64,000 nt of DNA from Arachidicoccus soli. GTDB lineage: Bacteria > Bacteroidota > Bacteroidia > Chitinophagales > Chitinophagaceae. Positions 7,615-18,300 of this stretch are shown here, piece after piece. A program made the translations under genes and the position numbers. The notes under the pieces were generated by a model. It had not been told where the DNA came from, made no database searches, and saw only the letters and a list, made by a program, of their open reading frames with translations. The stretch spans positions 2,666,001-2,730,000 of the forward strand of contig NZ_CP032489.1 in the NCBI RefSeq assembly GCF_003600625.1. Reading direction: 5' to 3'. Position 1 is the first letter of the stretch, and the number at the start of each line of letters is the position of its first letter.

Positions 7615-8178
7615 TTACAATCCAAAATTGTAGGATACTCTTAACCCAAGAGAATTAATTGCACTTCCATTATCATTAATTTTTGAAATGCTTTGGAAGT
7701 TAACACCTAGATCAAGATAATTTTTGTTTCCTAAATTCAATAAGTAACCAATTTGAGGACTGTATAAAAATGCAGTTGACTTATCCGCATTTACATCAGA
7801 TTTGTTAGTCAAGAAAGCTGCACCGGCAGTACCTTGTACATACAAATTGGTGGTTGGAAAATAATATTTTAATCCTGCTTTTACTGGAACTAATCCTAAG
7901 TCTTTAGCATTTGTCAAATCTTTTTTAGCAAAGAAGTTATCATATCCGGCATTTACAACTACATACAAATCGTTTTTCAGAACAGCAAAATCACCTTGAA
8001 TAGAACCACCAATTGACCAATCATATGCATCTTTAAATGTCCCTAATGGAAGATTTGATTGAGGTCCCACACTTAAAATAATATTGCTGCGTTGGGTAGA
8101 ACTTTGTGCATTTGATTTTGTTGCAACACCCAATAAAATAGTGAAAAGGAATAACCCTATTTTAGTTAAATTTTTCAT
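7615..8178 (-). CDS. Outer-membrane beta-barrel protein
   Basis: 187 residues. The N-terminus is a signal peptide (KIGLFLFTILLGVATKSNAQ, cleavage after AQ). The rest alternates short amphipathic strands (NIILSVGPQSNLPLG, LYVVVNAGYDNFF, KAGLKYYF, LYVQGTAGAAFL) and ends in LGLRVSYNFGL, the terminal aromatic strand expected of small 8-10-strand barrels. Its role (structural, porin or stress-related) cannot be assigned. It is monocistronic, with its own perfect promoter and terminator. Confidence 0.85.
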   Translation of the reverse strand: MKNLTKIGLFLFTILLGVATKSNAQSSTQRSNIILSVGPQSNLPLGTFKDAYDWSIGGSIQGDFAVLKNDLYVVVNAGYDNFFAKKDLTNAKDLGLVPVKAGLKYYFPTTNLYVQGTAGAAFLTNKSDVNADKSTAFLYSPQIGYLLNLGNKNYLDLGVNFQSISKINDNGSAINSLGLRVSYNFGL

Positions 8179-8266
8179 TTTTAAAATTTTTTAATTTTGT
8201 TTACTTAATGTATCCAGAGTCTTTATTTTTTTACTGCAGTATCTGTTTATTAACTCATTGACTATG

Positions 8267-8297
8267 CAAAGGTATTTCGGAATAAGTACTTGCGCAA
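8267..8297 (-). promoter_or_regulatory. Promoter of the beta-barrel gene
   Basis: On the minus strand TACCTTTG (8267-8274) is an exact -7 TAnnTTTG box with TTG (8295-8297) 20 bases upstream. It leaves a leader of roughly 85 bases before the ATG at 8178. Confidence 0.65.
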
Positions 8298-8352
8298 TGC
8301 CAATTCTACGGTAAGAATGACCAATTTTTCGGATATAAAAATTTGAAGAAAA

Positions 8353-9282
8353 TTAAATAGCTTTTTTAAATGCAGTAGGTGTGTATCCTGCTATTTGTTT
8401 GAAAAATCTGGTAAAATGTGATGGCGTATCAAAGTTCAAATATTCAGCTATTTCTTTAATACTCATGGCTGTATAATTCAACATATACAATGCCTCATTA
8501 TAGATGCGTTCATGAATAATTTTCAAAGCCGATTCCTTCGTTTCTTGTTTTACGATCTCTCCTAAGTGTTTAGCACTGATATTCAACAAATCGGCATATT
8601 CCTGAATTGTTCGTTTCTCAATGAAATGCTTATCTACCTTTTGTTTGAAGACTTGTGCAATATGATGACTCCTGCTTAATCTAATATGCTCTTCAGGTGG
8701 ATTATCTTTGAAAAGTCTGCCACACAAATAGAACAATTGCATCAAGAGTGTTTGAATGATTTGAACATGAAAGGAATCTTCTTTAAGATATTCATTACGC
8801 ATCTGTTCTAATATGCCAATTACTGATTCAAAATTCTTTTCATCCAGTTTAGCAACGGGTGGAAAGTCTACATTCGTATTTAACATACCATCGATAACAC
8901 CTTCTTTTAGATATAGTTCGTCTACAAACTTTTTAGTAAACAATACAATATAAAGTTCTAAATCTTCGGAAGCATTATCAAACACACTGATCATTCCGGG
9001 ATAAGTGACATGCAGGGTTCCTGCAGTAATTTTAAATGAATGATGGCCCATTGTTTTCTGACAACTTCCATTTAGGCATAATGCAATCGCATAGTGATCC
9101 AATTTATACGGAACACCTTGGCTAAGGCGACAATTGGTTTTAAAGATGGTGAAATTCTTCAAGGAATTATTTACGGATTTAAATTTAGCCGTAATATTTT
9201 CTAAACATTCCACATGTTCAGAAGAGAAAAGATCAGTAGAATTTATCGTGGTAAGGTTAATGGTCTTGATTGGATCATTCAT
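8353..9282 (-). CDS. AraC-family transcriptional regulator
   Basis: 310 residues from the ATG at 9282; the longer frame to 9309 would need a TTG start. An N-terminal cupin-like ligand-binding region contains HYAIALCLNG and a Gly/Tyr-rich strand (AGTLHVTYPGMISVF). The C-terminal 100 residues form two HTH motifs (TIQEYADLLNISAKHLGEIVK and MSIKEIAEYLNFDTPSHFTR, ending FFKQIAGYTPTAFKK), the standard AraC domain. It is the last gene downstream of the tetR-tolC-emrAB operon, but a strong terminator separates them, so it is probably transcribed independently. Confidence 0.92.
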   Translation of the reverse strand: MNDPIKTINLTTINSTDLFSSEHVECLENITAKFKSVNNSLKNFTIFKTNCRLSQGVPYKLDHYAIALCLNGSCQKTMGHHSFKITAGTLHVTYPGMISVFDNASEDLELYIVLFTKKFVDELYLKEGVIDGMLNTNVDFPPVAKLDEKNFESVIGILEQMRNEYLKEDSFHVQIIQTLLMQLFYLCGRLFKDNPPEEHIRLSRSHHIAQVFKQKVDKHFIEKRTIQEYADLLNISAKHLGEIVKQETKESALKIIHERIYNEALYMLNYTAMSIKEIAEYLNFDTPSHFTRFFKQIAGYTPTAFKKAI

Positions 9283-9363
9283 AAAATTATATTTAACTAA
9301 ATCTAGCAATAGCCAACCAAATATGAAACAACAGGCTTATTGCAGACTTTCTTTATATTATGT

Positions 9364-9407
9364 AAAAAAGTTGCTTGTGTTTCCAAAAGAAAAACATCAA
9401 GCAACTT
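9364..9407 (-). terminator. Rho-independent terminator of the efflux operon
   Basis: A perfect 10-bp stem (AAGTTGCTTG, 9368-9377, with 9398-9407), extended inward by TGTTT/AAACA with a one-base bulge. On the minus strand it is followed by a T-run (complement of 9364-9369). It lies 20 bases after the emrB-like stop codon. Confidence 0.85.
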
Positions 9408-9427
9408 CCTAAAATACGCTCTGTAAA

Positions 9428-11011
9428 CTAATGTGCTGCTAAATTTATTTTCCCCTTTTGCTTTTTATTTTTCACCAAGAGTACAAAAGGTACACATATC
9501 AAAAACATGAACCCGATATAAAGAAACACATCCATATAAGAGAGAATAGATGCTTGTTTCATTATTGCCCCTTCGGTCGCAGCATAAGCTGCTTTTTGGG
9601 CCTGGTTAATCGCCATTCCATTATGCATAAATTGAGCTACTAATCCCTGATAGTGGGCTTGGAACTTACCACTAAAATTAGTAACGTGCGCAATCATATC
9701 CTGACGATAACTAAAGATTTGCCGGGTCATGAATGTCGTAATAATGGCTACGCCAAATGATCCTCCTAGCTGCCTGGCCATACCGGTAAAAGAAGCACCT
9801 TCCCCAATAGCTTTTCCGGTAAGGGTTGATAGGGCTAAAGTTGTAATTGGAATAAAAATTAAACTCAAGGCAAACCCACGCAGCATCAACATCCAGAAAA
9901 AGTTTTCAAAGCCGGTAAACGGTGTGAGGATTTTATATCCCCAAAGGCTATAAACAAAGAACATAATAAACCCAATTGCGATCAGCACTTGCTGTTTTAC
10001 ACCTTTTTGCAGCATCATACCGATAAAAGGCATCATAATAGCCGTGACCACCGCCGAAGGCACCATTATCTCTCCCGCCTGAAAGGCAGTCCAGCCAAGG
10101 ATATTTTGCAAATAAAGTGGAATAATAAATGTAGACCCATATAAACCAAAGCCCAATATAAAAGTAAGTATCGTACCAATTGCCAGGTTCTTATCCTTTA
10201 AGACACGCAGGTTTACAATAGGGTCTCGGGCCACCATTTCCCGCCAAATAAAGAAATAAAACATTACAATAGAGACAATCGCAGAAATAAGAATTAAATG
10301 GCTGCTGAACCAGTCTTCTTCCTGCCCTTTTTCTAGCACAAATTGCAAACACCCCACCGCAAGCATCAGAAAAAACATTCCATACCAGTCTACTTCGCTT
10401 ACTTTCTTTTTACGACCATATTTTGGACTTCGTATATATCTCAAAGTCATAATTGTAGCAGCAATTCCCACAGGGATATTTACATAAAATATATATGGCC
10501 AACTATAAGTTTCAACCAAATAACCCCCTAAAGGTGGCCCAAGTGTAGGTCCTACAATCACACCCAAGCCATAAATCGCTTGAGCCATACCTCGTTTTTC
10601 AATAGGGAAAACTTCGGTGATAATCGTCTGAGAAGTTACTAATAAAGCACCTCCGCCCGCACCCTGTAAAAATCTAAATAATATCAACTCCCATAAACTG
10701 GTTGCATTACCACAAAAGAAGGAACAGGCAGTGAACAATATAATGGATGCCGCAAAATAATTACGACGGCCAAACTGTTGAGATAGCCAGCTCGTCATCG
10801 GAATGATGATTACATTACCTATTGCATATGCAGTAACGACCCAACCTATCTCACTTAAAGTCGCTCCCAGATTACCTTTCATATCATTGAGCGCAACGTT
10901 CACAATCGTCGTATCAATAATTTCGAGCAATGCGGCAAGAATGGCGGTAATAATAATTACGACCCTCGTAAAGCCATACTCAACCATTGAGTCTTGCTGT
11001 AAATTTTCCAT
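9428..11011 (-). CDS. EmrB/QacA-type (DHA2) MFS drug:H+ antiporter
   Basis: 527 residues, the typical DHA2 length, with about 14 hydrophobic helices. Helix 1 contains LLEIIDTTIVNVALNDM (DHA2 motif D1). The A-type motif is seen in WLSQQFGRRNYFAAS, and motif C in GLGVIVGPTLGPPLGGYLVE. It would pump drugs or toxic compounds across the inner membrane, using the adjacent HlyD protein and TolC-type channel to cross the envelope. Third structural gene of the TetR-led operon, 99 bases after the adaptor gene. Confidence 0.93.
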   Translation of the reverse strand: MENLQQDSMVEYGFTRVVIIITAILAALLEIIDTTIVNVALNDMKGNLGATLSEIGWVVTAYAIGNVIIIPMTSWLSQQFGRRNYFAASIILFTACSFFCGNATSLWELILFRFLQGAGGGALLVTSQTIITEVFPIEKRGMAQAIYGLGVIVGPTLGPPLGGYLVETYSWPYIFYVNIPVGIAATIMTLRYIRSPKYGRKKKVSEVDWYGMFFLMLAVGCLQFVLEKGQEEDWFSSHLILISAIVSIVMFYFFIWREMVARDPIVNLRVLKDKNLAIGTILTFILGFGLYGSTFIIPLYLQNILGWTAFQAGEIMVPSAVVTAIMMPFIGMMLQKGVKQQVLIAIGFIMFFVYSLWGYKILTPFTGFENFFWMLMLRGFALSLIFIPITTLALSTLTGKAIGEGASFTGMARQLGGSFGVAIITTFMTRQIFSYRQDMIAHVTNFSGKFQAHYQGLVAQFMHNGMAINQAQKAAYAATEGAIMKQASILSYMDVFLYIGFMFLICVPFVLLVKNKKQKGKINLAAH

Positions 11012-11110
11012 TCAAATTAATTTAAAAAATGAAGAAGCAATTGAGCAAATAACCTTTGTAAAATCATTGCCCAATCAAAACACCCCAAACACCCTCTCTA
11101 CTTCAACTTT

Positions 11111-12229
11111 TTATTTAGACGATATATCAGAATCTAAATGCACATCAGCCTCTACGCTCATCCCAGAGCTCAATAGACTAAGCACAGAATCGGATACATC
11201 TACAAAATTTATCTTTACGGGAATACGTTGTACAACTTTAATAAAATTCCCGGAGGCATTATCAGGAGGCAATAAAGACATTTTAGCGCCTGTTGCTTGA
11301 GAGATAGAGCTTACACGACCTGTCAATTTTAAATCCGGATGTGCATCTACAGAGATCCCTACTGTCTGTCCTATTTTGATTTTTTTCAATTGCGTTTCTT
11401 TGAAATTTGCAATTACCCACCTTTCGTTACTTGGAATAATCTCAAATAATGCTTGTCCGGCTTGAACAAACTGGCCCGCTTGCAGATTCACTTCACCAAC
11501 CTGACCATCAACCGTTGCAGTTATAACCGTATAAGTAAGATTTAATTTTGCCGCATCAATAGCAGTTTGGGCTTGTTTTATCTGTGCATCAGCTACAGAA
11601 ACCTGACTAGATGAAACGCCTTTTTGAGAAGCTACAGCTGCAGCTTGTTTTTGCGCTGCATTCTTTTGCGTTTCCAAAATATCCAATTGTCTTTCTGCTA
11701 ATTCTTTCGATGCCTGGGCTTGTTCAAATTGCTGTTGTGTAATTGAATGATCTTTGATCAAATTGTTATAACGTTCAAAGTCATTCGTAGCACGCCATAA
11801 TTTTACTTTGGCTGCGGCAATCTGTGCATCCACAGTTTGCACACTTGTTCTAGAGCTAATAATATTGCTTTCGGCAACACCAATTCCGGCATTGGCAACA
11901 CCAACACCACTTTGTGCAGAAACTAATCCAGCCTCCGCATCTTCTAATTTAATTTTAAAGTCCCTATCATCTAAGATAACCAAAGTATCACCTTTATGTA
12001 CGCGTTGATGATCTTTTACACGCACTTCATCAATATACCCGGATACGTGTGGAATTACAGGGCTGATATCACTTGTAATTTGCGCATCATCTGTTTCTTC
12101 ATGTTTTTGTGCGTGCAAATAGGTTATTACTCCATAGATAATACCCGCAATAACTAGGATAGAAAAAACAATTGCAAACATTGCATTTGGTTTCTTCTTT
12201 GGTTTTGGACTTGTTTCAGTATTAGACAT
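11111..12229 (-). CDS. EmrA/HlyD-type membrane-fusion (adaptor) protein
   Basis: 372 residues: a single N-terminal membrane anchor (FAIVFSILVIAGIIYGVITYL, residues 18-38), a first biotinyl-lipoyl half (VSGYIDEVRVKDHQRVHKGDTLVILDD), a long Ala/Gln-rich coiled-coil hairpin (about residues 85-220), and the second lipoyl half with VDGQVGEVNLQAGQFVQAGQ. It bridges the inner-membrane antiporter and the outer-membrane channel. The neighbouring EmrB- and TolC-like genes make the assignment firm. Confidence 0.93.
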   Translation of the reverse strand: MSNTETSPKPKKKPNAMFAIVFSILVIAGIIYGVITYLHAQKHEETDDAQITSDISPVIPHVSGYIDEVRVKDHQRVHKGDTLVILDDRDFKIKLEDAEAGLVSAQSGVGVANAGIGVAESNIISSRTSVQTVDAQIAAAKVKLWRATNDFERYNNLIKDHSITQQQFEQAQASKELAERQLDILETQKNAAQKQAAAVASQKGVSSSQVSVADAQIKQAQTAIDAAKLNLTYTVITATVDGQVGEVNLQAGQFVQAGQALFEIIPSNERWVIANFKETQLKKIKIGQTVGISVDAHPDLKLTGRVSSISQATGAKMSLLPPDNASGNFIKVVQRIPVKINFVDVSDSVLSLLSSGMSVEADVHLDSDISSK

Positions 12230-12278
12230 TTTTATTTACTTTAAATTTTTGAGAATAGTTTTTTGAATGAAGCGCTAT

Positions 12279-13640
12279 CTATTGATTATTTTGATTTAAT
12301 TTTTTGTTTAAGAGCCCCACTGTTTCATATATTTTATTATAGGATACAGCCGCATCAGCACGTGCATATTCAAAATCAATTTTGGCTTGCAATAATGCGA
12401 CGTCTGCATCTAATAAATCGGTTGCTGTTGCTAAAGCGTTATCATATTTATTTTTTGTAATCCGATAGTTTTCTTCAGCCTGGGAAATAGCTGTTTTATA
12501 CACGTCTATCTTTTTCACACTATGCAAATAGTTATTATATGCCTGAAAGATTTGTGTACGGATATTATCGTCCATTTGTTGTTGCTCGATCTGCAACATT
12601 TCTTCTTGTGTTTTAGCCTGGCGAACCTTCGCCTTATTTTTATATAAAGAGCCTATGTTATAACTTACGCCAACGCCTACGTTTATTATATTATAAGCAC
12701 TTAATACTTGGGGAATATCTGCGGCTATATAGCCTCCCGTTAATGCGATGGTAGGCAATTCATTTCCTTTTACAACTTTCGTGTTATAGGTAGCAGCTTG
12801 TCGACGTTGAAGCAAGGCCAAATAGTCAAACCTATTCGAATGTGCCATGGCTTCTAAAGCAGCAACACTTTGCACATCCGGTTCCGGTAATATATCCGAA
12901 GAATCAATTAAAATAGTTGTACTATCGTTTAACCCCAACATTAAATCAAAATTAAAGTTGGCGATTTTAAGATTGTTTTGTGCATCTAATAATGCTAACT
13001 CTACATTACTCTGTTGCAATTCAGCTTTCATTAAATCATTGCGGGCAATGATACCATTTGCTTCCAGGTTGGTGAAGTCTTTTGTGCGTTGTTGAGCCGT
13101 GTGTAAATTTTCAGTCACTAACCTAACTGCCGCGTTTGCTTTGTACAAATTGTAATAAGCATCAATTGTATTTTGAATAACTTCTTCTTTATCACTTTGT
13201 ACATCTAATTTTGCAGCGTTTGCAAGGTACTCAGCAGATTTTATTCCATTAGAGATTTTACCACCTGCATATAAAGGCAAGGAAGCAGAGATCATACCAT
13301 ACACGGCCTGATGAACATTCGGAAATGAACTACTGCTACTGCTGCTATCATTACTACTTTTATTTGAACTTCCTAACTTCAGGTTTAATTTGGGTGTAGG
13401 TAAGTATAAATAAGCACCGGAAACTTTTAAATCCGGCAATTGGTTGTCTTTTGCTTCCTCATACATGGAAATAGCCTGCTCCACTTTGGCTGAAGACATT
13501 CTCAAAGTTTTGCTATTATGCAAACTTAGCTGAACTGCTTCTTTAAGATTCAACATTTTATCTGTTGTCTGACCAAACAAGAAAACCGGAGCTGACAACA
13601 GAAGCAAGAAAAAGGGGGATGTTTTAATTATATTTTTCAT
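12279..13640 (-). CDS. TolC-family outer-membrane efflux protein
   Basis: 453 residues with a signal peptide (SPFFLLLLSAPVFLFGQ). Two repeated outer-membrane efflux protein halves are seen: LKEAVQLSLHNSKTLRMS...AKVEQA near the N-terminus and the second helical half from about residue 330 (VRQAKTQEEMLQIEQQQMDDNIR), ending in KYDNALATATDLLDADVALLQAKIDFEYA. A Ser-rich insertion (KSSNDSSSSSSSFP) lies near residue 100. It forms the outer-membrane exit duct for the pump. First structural gene after tetR. Confidence 0.93.
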   Translation of the reverse strand: MKNIIKTSPFFLLLLSAPVFLFGQTTDKMLNLKEAVQLSLHNSKTLRMSSAKVEQAISMYEEAKDNQLPDLKVSGAYLYLPTPKLNLKLGSSNKSSNDSSSSSSSFPNVHQAVYGMISASLPLYAGGKISNGIKSAEYLANAAKLDVQSDKEEVIQNTIDAYYNLYKANAAVRLVTENLHTAQQRTKDFTNLEANGIIARNDLMKAELQQSNVELALLDAQNNLKIANFNFDLMLGLNDSTTILIDSSDILPEPDVQSVAALEAMAHSNRFDYLALLQRRQAATYNTKVVKGNELPTIALTGGYIAADIPQVLSAYNIINVGVGVSYNIGSLYKNKAKVRQAKTQEEMLQIEQQQMDDNIRTQIFQAYNNYLHSVKKIDVYKTAISQAEENYRITKNKYDNALATATDLLDADVALLQAKIDFEYARADAAVSYNKIYETVGLLNKKLNQNNQ

Positions 13641-13810
13641 CTATCTATTTTTAATTTATAGTATGGAAGCAAATTTTTACAAACAGGCTTCACAATCTTA
13701 TTCCTATTTAAAAATTATCGAAAATAATGCCGCAAAATTATTTTTTGTTTTACCGACTACTCATCCTTTTTCGGTAAACAGCTAGTATTTAACGATAAAC
13801 GTGATAACTG

Positions 13811-14434
13811 TTAATCATTGTCTTTCAAAAGAAGGCAACGCATTAAATGTTTTAAATAATCAATCACTTTTTTTCTAATCTTAGTATCTTCAAATGGATT
13901 GACACCTTCTTGCGGCGTAAATACCAGGCCACAAATAGTACGCGATAAAAATATGTGGTTAATGGTTCCAACAATCGTAGAAACCACCAGACTAGGATCA
14001 ACTTTTTTAAATTCACCGGACTTATATCCTTCTTCAATAATTGCACGATAGAGCAGGCCATTCCTTTTAAAAATCGTACCAATTGCTGCATTTAATTCAG
14101 GGCGCTTATTGAGCATTACTTCAGTCTGCAATACTTTATGAAAATGTCTTCTTTCCAAAACTTTCTCAACCTGTAATTCAATCATTCTTTCCACTTTATT
14201 GATGGACGTCATCTTTTCGTCTTGTACCACCGTCTCCAGAACGATACGCATTTGATTGGAACGGCTTTCAACTATTGTTTCAAATAGTTTCTCTTTTGTC
14301 CCGAAATAATAATTAATCATGGCAATATTCACACCGGCAGCACTTGCCAAGTCACGCATAGACGTCCCTTCAAAACCGTTCTTTGAGAATAATTCTATAG
14401 CTACATTTACAATATGTGCTTTTTTGTCCGTCAT
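13811..14434 (-). CDS. TetR-family repressor of the efflux operon
   Basis: 207 residues. The N-terminal HTH domain reads IVNVAIELFSKNGFEGTSM and then DLASAAGVNIAMINYYFGTK; the rest is a helical ligand-binding domain with no recognisable ligand signature. It lies first in the minus-strand operon (tetR-tolC-emrA-emrB), 170 bp before tolC. The promoter upstream contains two palindromes overlapping the promoter boxes, consistent with autorepression released by pump substrates. Confidence 0.93.
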   Translation of the reverse strand: MTDKKAHIVNVAIELFSKNGFEGTSMRDLASAAGVNIAMINYYFGTKEKLFETIVESRSNQMRIVLETVVQDEKMTSINKVERMIELQVEKVLERRHFHKVLQTEVMLNKRPELNAAIGTIFKRNGLLYRAIIEEGYKSGEFKKVDPSLVVSTIVGTINHIFLSRTICGLVFTPQEGVNPFEDTKIRKKVIDYLKHLMRCLLLKDND

Positions 14435-14463
14435 AATAAACCTCCTTTTTTATAATCGCGATG

Positions 14464-14507
14464 CAAAATTAAACAATTGTTTAAATTAATCAAACATTTG
14501 TTTGATT
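14464..14507 (-). promoter_or_regulatory. tetR promoter with two palindromic operators
   Basis: Minus-strand promoter: -33 TTTG (complement of 14491-14494), 19-base spacer, -7 TAATTTTG (complement of 14464-14471), both exact. Operator 1 is a perfect 16-bp palindrome TTAAACAATTGTTTAA (14469-14484) overlapping the -7 box. Operator 2 (14488-14507) has 9-bp arms AATCAAACA/TGTTTGATT and overlaps the -33 box. Both share AAACAnnTGTTT and their centres are 21 bp apart, two helical turns. Confidence 0.85.
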
Positions 14508-14589
14508 TTTTTTATTTTTTCTTAACACTATTATTGTAAATTTTAGGCTGAATGAGCGGTGTTGCTTATTTTTAAGCCAAAAAAAACTA

Positions 14590-15378
14590 ATGGCAAACGA
14601 GCTTATAGCAGATAAATTTTTACGATTAAAGCAAATAATGGACGAATTGCGCAGCCAATGTCCTTGGGATAAAAAGCAGACAATCCATTCACTTAGACCG
14701 ATGACAATTGAAGAAATTTATGAATTAGCAGCTGCAATTGATGAAGAGAATTGGGATGAAATAAAAGAAGAGTTGGGGGATATATGGTTGCATTTACTTT
14801 TTTACACCAAAATTGCGTCGGAGCAAGAGAAGTTTTCATTGGAAGATGTATTGGAAACCATCACCGAAAAGATGATAAAAAGGCATCCCCACATTTATGG
14901 TGACACAAAAGTAGCAAATGAGGAAGATGTAAAAAGAAATTGGCAGAAAATAAAACTACAGGAAGAAGGCAAAAAATCGGTGTTGAGTGGCGTGCCCAAA
15001 GGCATGCCTTCTATTGCAAAATCTACACGAATACAGGAGAAAGTGAAACAAGTGGGGTTTGAATGGGAGCAAAAAGAAGATGTCTGGAAAAAAGTAGAGG
15101 AAGAATTGGAAGAATTAAAAATGGCCGAAACATCGGGCAATTGCCATGATATGGAGGAAGAATTAGGGGATGTTTTTTTTAGTCTGATAAATTACGCACG
15201 CTTTTTGAAGGTAGATGCCGAGGCCGCATTAGAAAAATGCAACAAAAAATTTATAACTCGTTTTCAACTGATGGAGACAATGGCTATGCAAGAAAACAAA
15301 ATACTGACGGACCTATCATTAGAAGAAATGGATGTATTATGGAATAAGGCCAAAAAGCTTTTAAAAAATAACGGTTAA
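14590..15378 (+). CDS. mazG: Nucleoside triphosphate pyrophosphohydrolase MazG
   Basis: 262 residues, nearly the same length as E. coli MazG. It has two MazG repeats: the first with RSQCPWDKKQTIHSLRPMTIEEIYEL followed by KEELGDIWLHLLFYT, the second with QVGFEWEQKEDVWKKVEEELEEL and MEEELGDVFFSLINYARF. The ExxE...EExxD motifs bind Mg2+. It cleaves NTPs to NMP and pyrophosphate, a housekeeping or stringent-response-linked role. The kinase gene follows after 5 bases, so they are probably cotranscribed. Confidence 0.95.
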   Translation: MANELIADKFLRLKQIMDELRSQCPWDKKQTIHSLRPMTIEEIYELAAAIDEENWDEIKEELGDIWLHLLFYTKIASEQEKFSLEDVLETITEKMIKRHPHIYGDTKVANEEDVKRNWQKIKLQEEGKKSVLSGVPKGMPSIAKSTRIQEKVKQVGFEWEQKEDVWKKVEEELEELKMAETSGNCHDMEEELGDVFFSLINYARFLKVDAEAALEKCNKKFITRFQLMETMAMQENKILTDLSLEEMDVLWNKAKKLLKNNG

Positions 15379-15383
15379 CTATT

Positions 15384-18300
15384 GTGAAGGAGAACGCTAT
15401 ATCTCATAACCCTCTTTTTAAAAATGCCTATTTATTGATAATAGCTGCATGGTTGTTTACTATTTCCTTTATTGTTAGTAATTACTGGGCATATAATTCT
15501 ACCCCCTTAAAAGTACAGCAGGGCTTTGAGCATTACCTCTCAGAAAGAGAATTTGTTTTTGAAGAGCTAACAACAGATACATCTAAATTATCGGTCTTAT
15601 TAAATGACAACTCTGACAAATCATCCCTTCAATTAGGGGATGCGGATTTTGGTATATTCTTGTTTAAAGAATCAGATACGGGTACTTTTCACGAGATCTA
15701 TTGGAATACATTTAATATGAGTTTATCGCCATCAGATATAAACCTACCCGATGGATATTATCCTTTTAACGGCACCAATGGCTTCTTTGAATTATTGAAA
15801 ATGTCGATTTCAAAAGACGGGGCGAACTATGTTATAGCCAGTCTTATCCCTATAAAATGGAAATATTTTATAGAGAATAAATACATCAGTAATTCATTTG
15901 CTTATTCCAATTCACTTAGAGGTAAATATTATATTGCTTCCGGCCACAACGGATTTCCCATTTATAATTCAAAAGGGAGGTCAGTTTTTAGATTGGCGCA
16001 ATACAATCAAAGCAACAGTTCAGAACCCAATTCATTATCCATCACTTTGACATTGATTGGCCTGGCCTTTGTTCTAATTTTCATCAATAGTAAAATTAAT
16101 GAACTCGCTTCAAAACGAGGTTTTTTTTATGGTTTGGGATGTCTTTTTTTTATTGTAATTATCATCAGGCTTCTCGCCTATTGGTTTCCTATTCCATTCA
16201 ACTTCAGAAGTTATGAATTGTTCTCGCCCCTGGTCTATGCCTCCAGTGTCATACATGCCTCTTTGGGGGATTTATTGATAAATGTGCTTTTGTTCTTTTG
16301 GATAACATTCTTTATAAAATACAGACAGCAGGAACTGATTTCAAAAAAGGCAAATTATTGGGTTATTAAATACAAAAAAGCTGTCGGGGTCGCATCCTTG
16401 TTCTTATTTGCCTTGCTCACCCTTTACCTGCTTAATATAGTATGCAGCCTGGTCGTTGATTCTAAGATCCCCTTAAATGTTACGGATTTTTTCCATTTAA
16501 ACATTTATACCCTGGTTACTTTTTTTATTCTCACTTTCATTATATTAAGTTATTACAACCTTTCTTATTTTCTAATGCTGCCGGCTATTCATGCTGGATT
16601 GGATAAGTGGTGGCGTATTATTTTATTGGTAGCTTCCGGTCTGCTTATTATTACTTTACAAATTATCCCAGGCTTCATTTTTATCAAACTTGCCTCTTTA
16701 CTTTGGCTGACAATTTATTGCCTTATTCTTGATTTCAGAAAAGAAGATTTACCAAAGGCCTTAGTCAGCTCTCCTTATTTTCTATTTTGGCTGATGTTTT
16801 TTGCAGCGTCGATTACGATGATAATTAGAGGAATTGACAGCAGGGATTTAGAGCAGAAAAAATGGTTTGCGCAAAGCTTAGCTGAACAGTCGGACAATTC
16901 CAGGAAAAGTTTATTGAATATGGCAATTGGCAACTTCAGCGACTTTTTTCTGGAAGACAACTTTCATAGGATGCAGTCTGCTAATCAGAATAAGTTTATA
17001 AAAGATAGCCTGATGGCGAATAATTTTTCCGGATTTTTAAATAATTATGACTATGATATATTCACTTTCGATAGTTTAGAACATCCCTTATTTAACAAAG
17101 ACTCTACTTCATTTAATGCGCTGAATGCCCTTATCAGCACAATGAGCAAACACAGTAATATTCCAAACCTCTATGTGTATGAACCAAAAGGGAAGCAATT
17201 TGAATATATCCTTCGAAAGAAGATTACGGCAAGAGATGATACACATCAAAACCTGGGCTATATCTTTTTGATAATATATCCCAAGCGGTCCTCTAACAAT
17301 GATTTATCCAATGGGCTATTAAAGGAGGGCTCTTTCATGTCAGAAGAAGCCCCGCCCGCCTATGCATATGCCATTTACCAAAATAGGCATCTGATTAAAA
17401 ATAACGATGCTTACGGATTTTCTGATTCCATCACAAAAGCTCAGATTCCAAGGGGTGATTTTAATGAAGTGAAAAATAGTAAAACAGACGAGTTATGGTA
17501 TAATGCAGGTAATAATATGGTGATTGTGGTCATGCAGAAAAGCAGCGACTTTATTTCAGGGCTTACCTTATTTGCTTATATATTTTCCTCTTTTGTAGCT
17601 TTTATTGTATTATTAAAATTTCTTGGATTCCTATTTCAGTCCCGTTTCAAATGGGCAATCATCAGGCAATCCCTCAAATTCAAAATAAGGCTACAAATAC
17701 ATGCGACCATTATATTTATTAGCGCATTTTCATTTATCATCATTGGCATCTCTACTATTTCATTTTTCATTATGCGGTTCAACAAAAGTAATCAGGAGCG
17801 GCTTACAGAGAATGTGCAAATATTAGTCAATGAAATACAGGAAAGTCTCGCCAGGAACTTACCATTTACTTTAAAAACACCTAATGATTTAGACAACTTT
17901 TTCAGTAGAAATGAGATTGATAAAACAGTTATTGATTTAGCAAATATGAATAAACAGGAGGTAAACTTATACAACCTCCAAGGTAGTTTGAAAGCTTCTT
18001 CTCAACCTTATATCTTTAATAAGAATATTGTAAGTAACAAGATGCAACCCGATGCCTATTATTTGTTACACTATAAACATCGCATTAAAGTACTTCAAAA
18101 CGAAAAAATAGGGAAATTCCAATTCTTAAGCATGTATGTTCCCATTTATGATAGTGCTAAAAGCCCCATTGCTTACCTGAATGTACCTTTCCTAAATTCA
18201 CAAAGCGAACTAGAACAAGAAATATCCAGTTTTCTGGTTACCGTTATCAACCTTAATGCGCTTATATTTTTATTGGCTGGAGCCATCGCGGCATTGCTTA

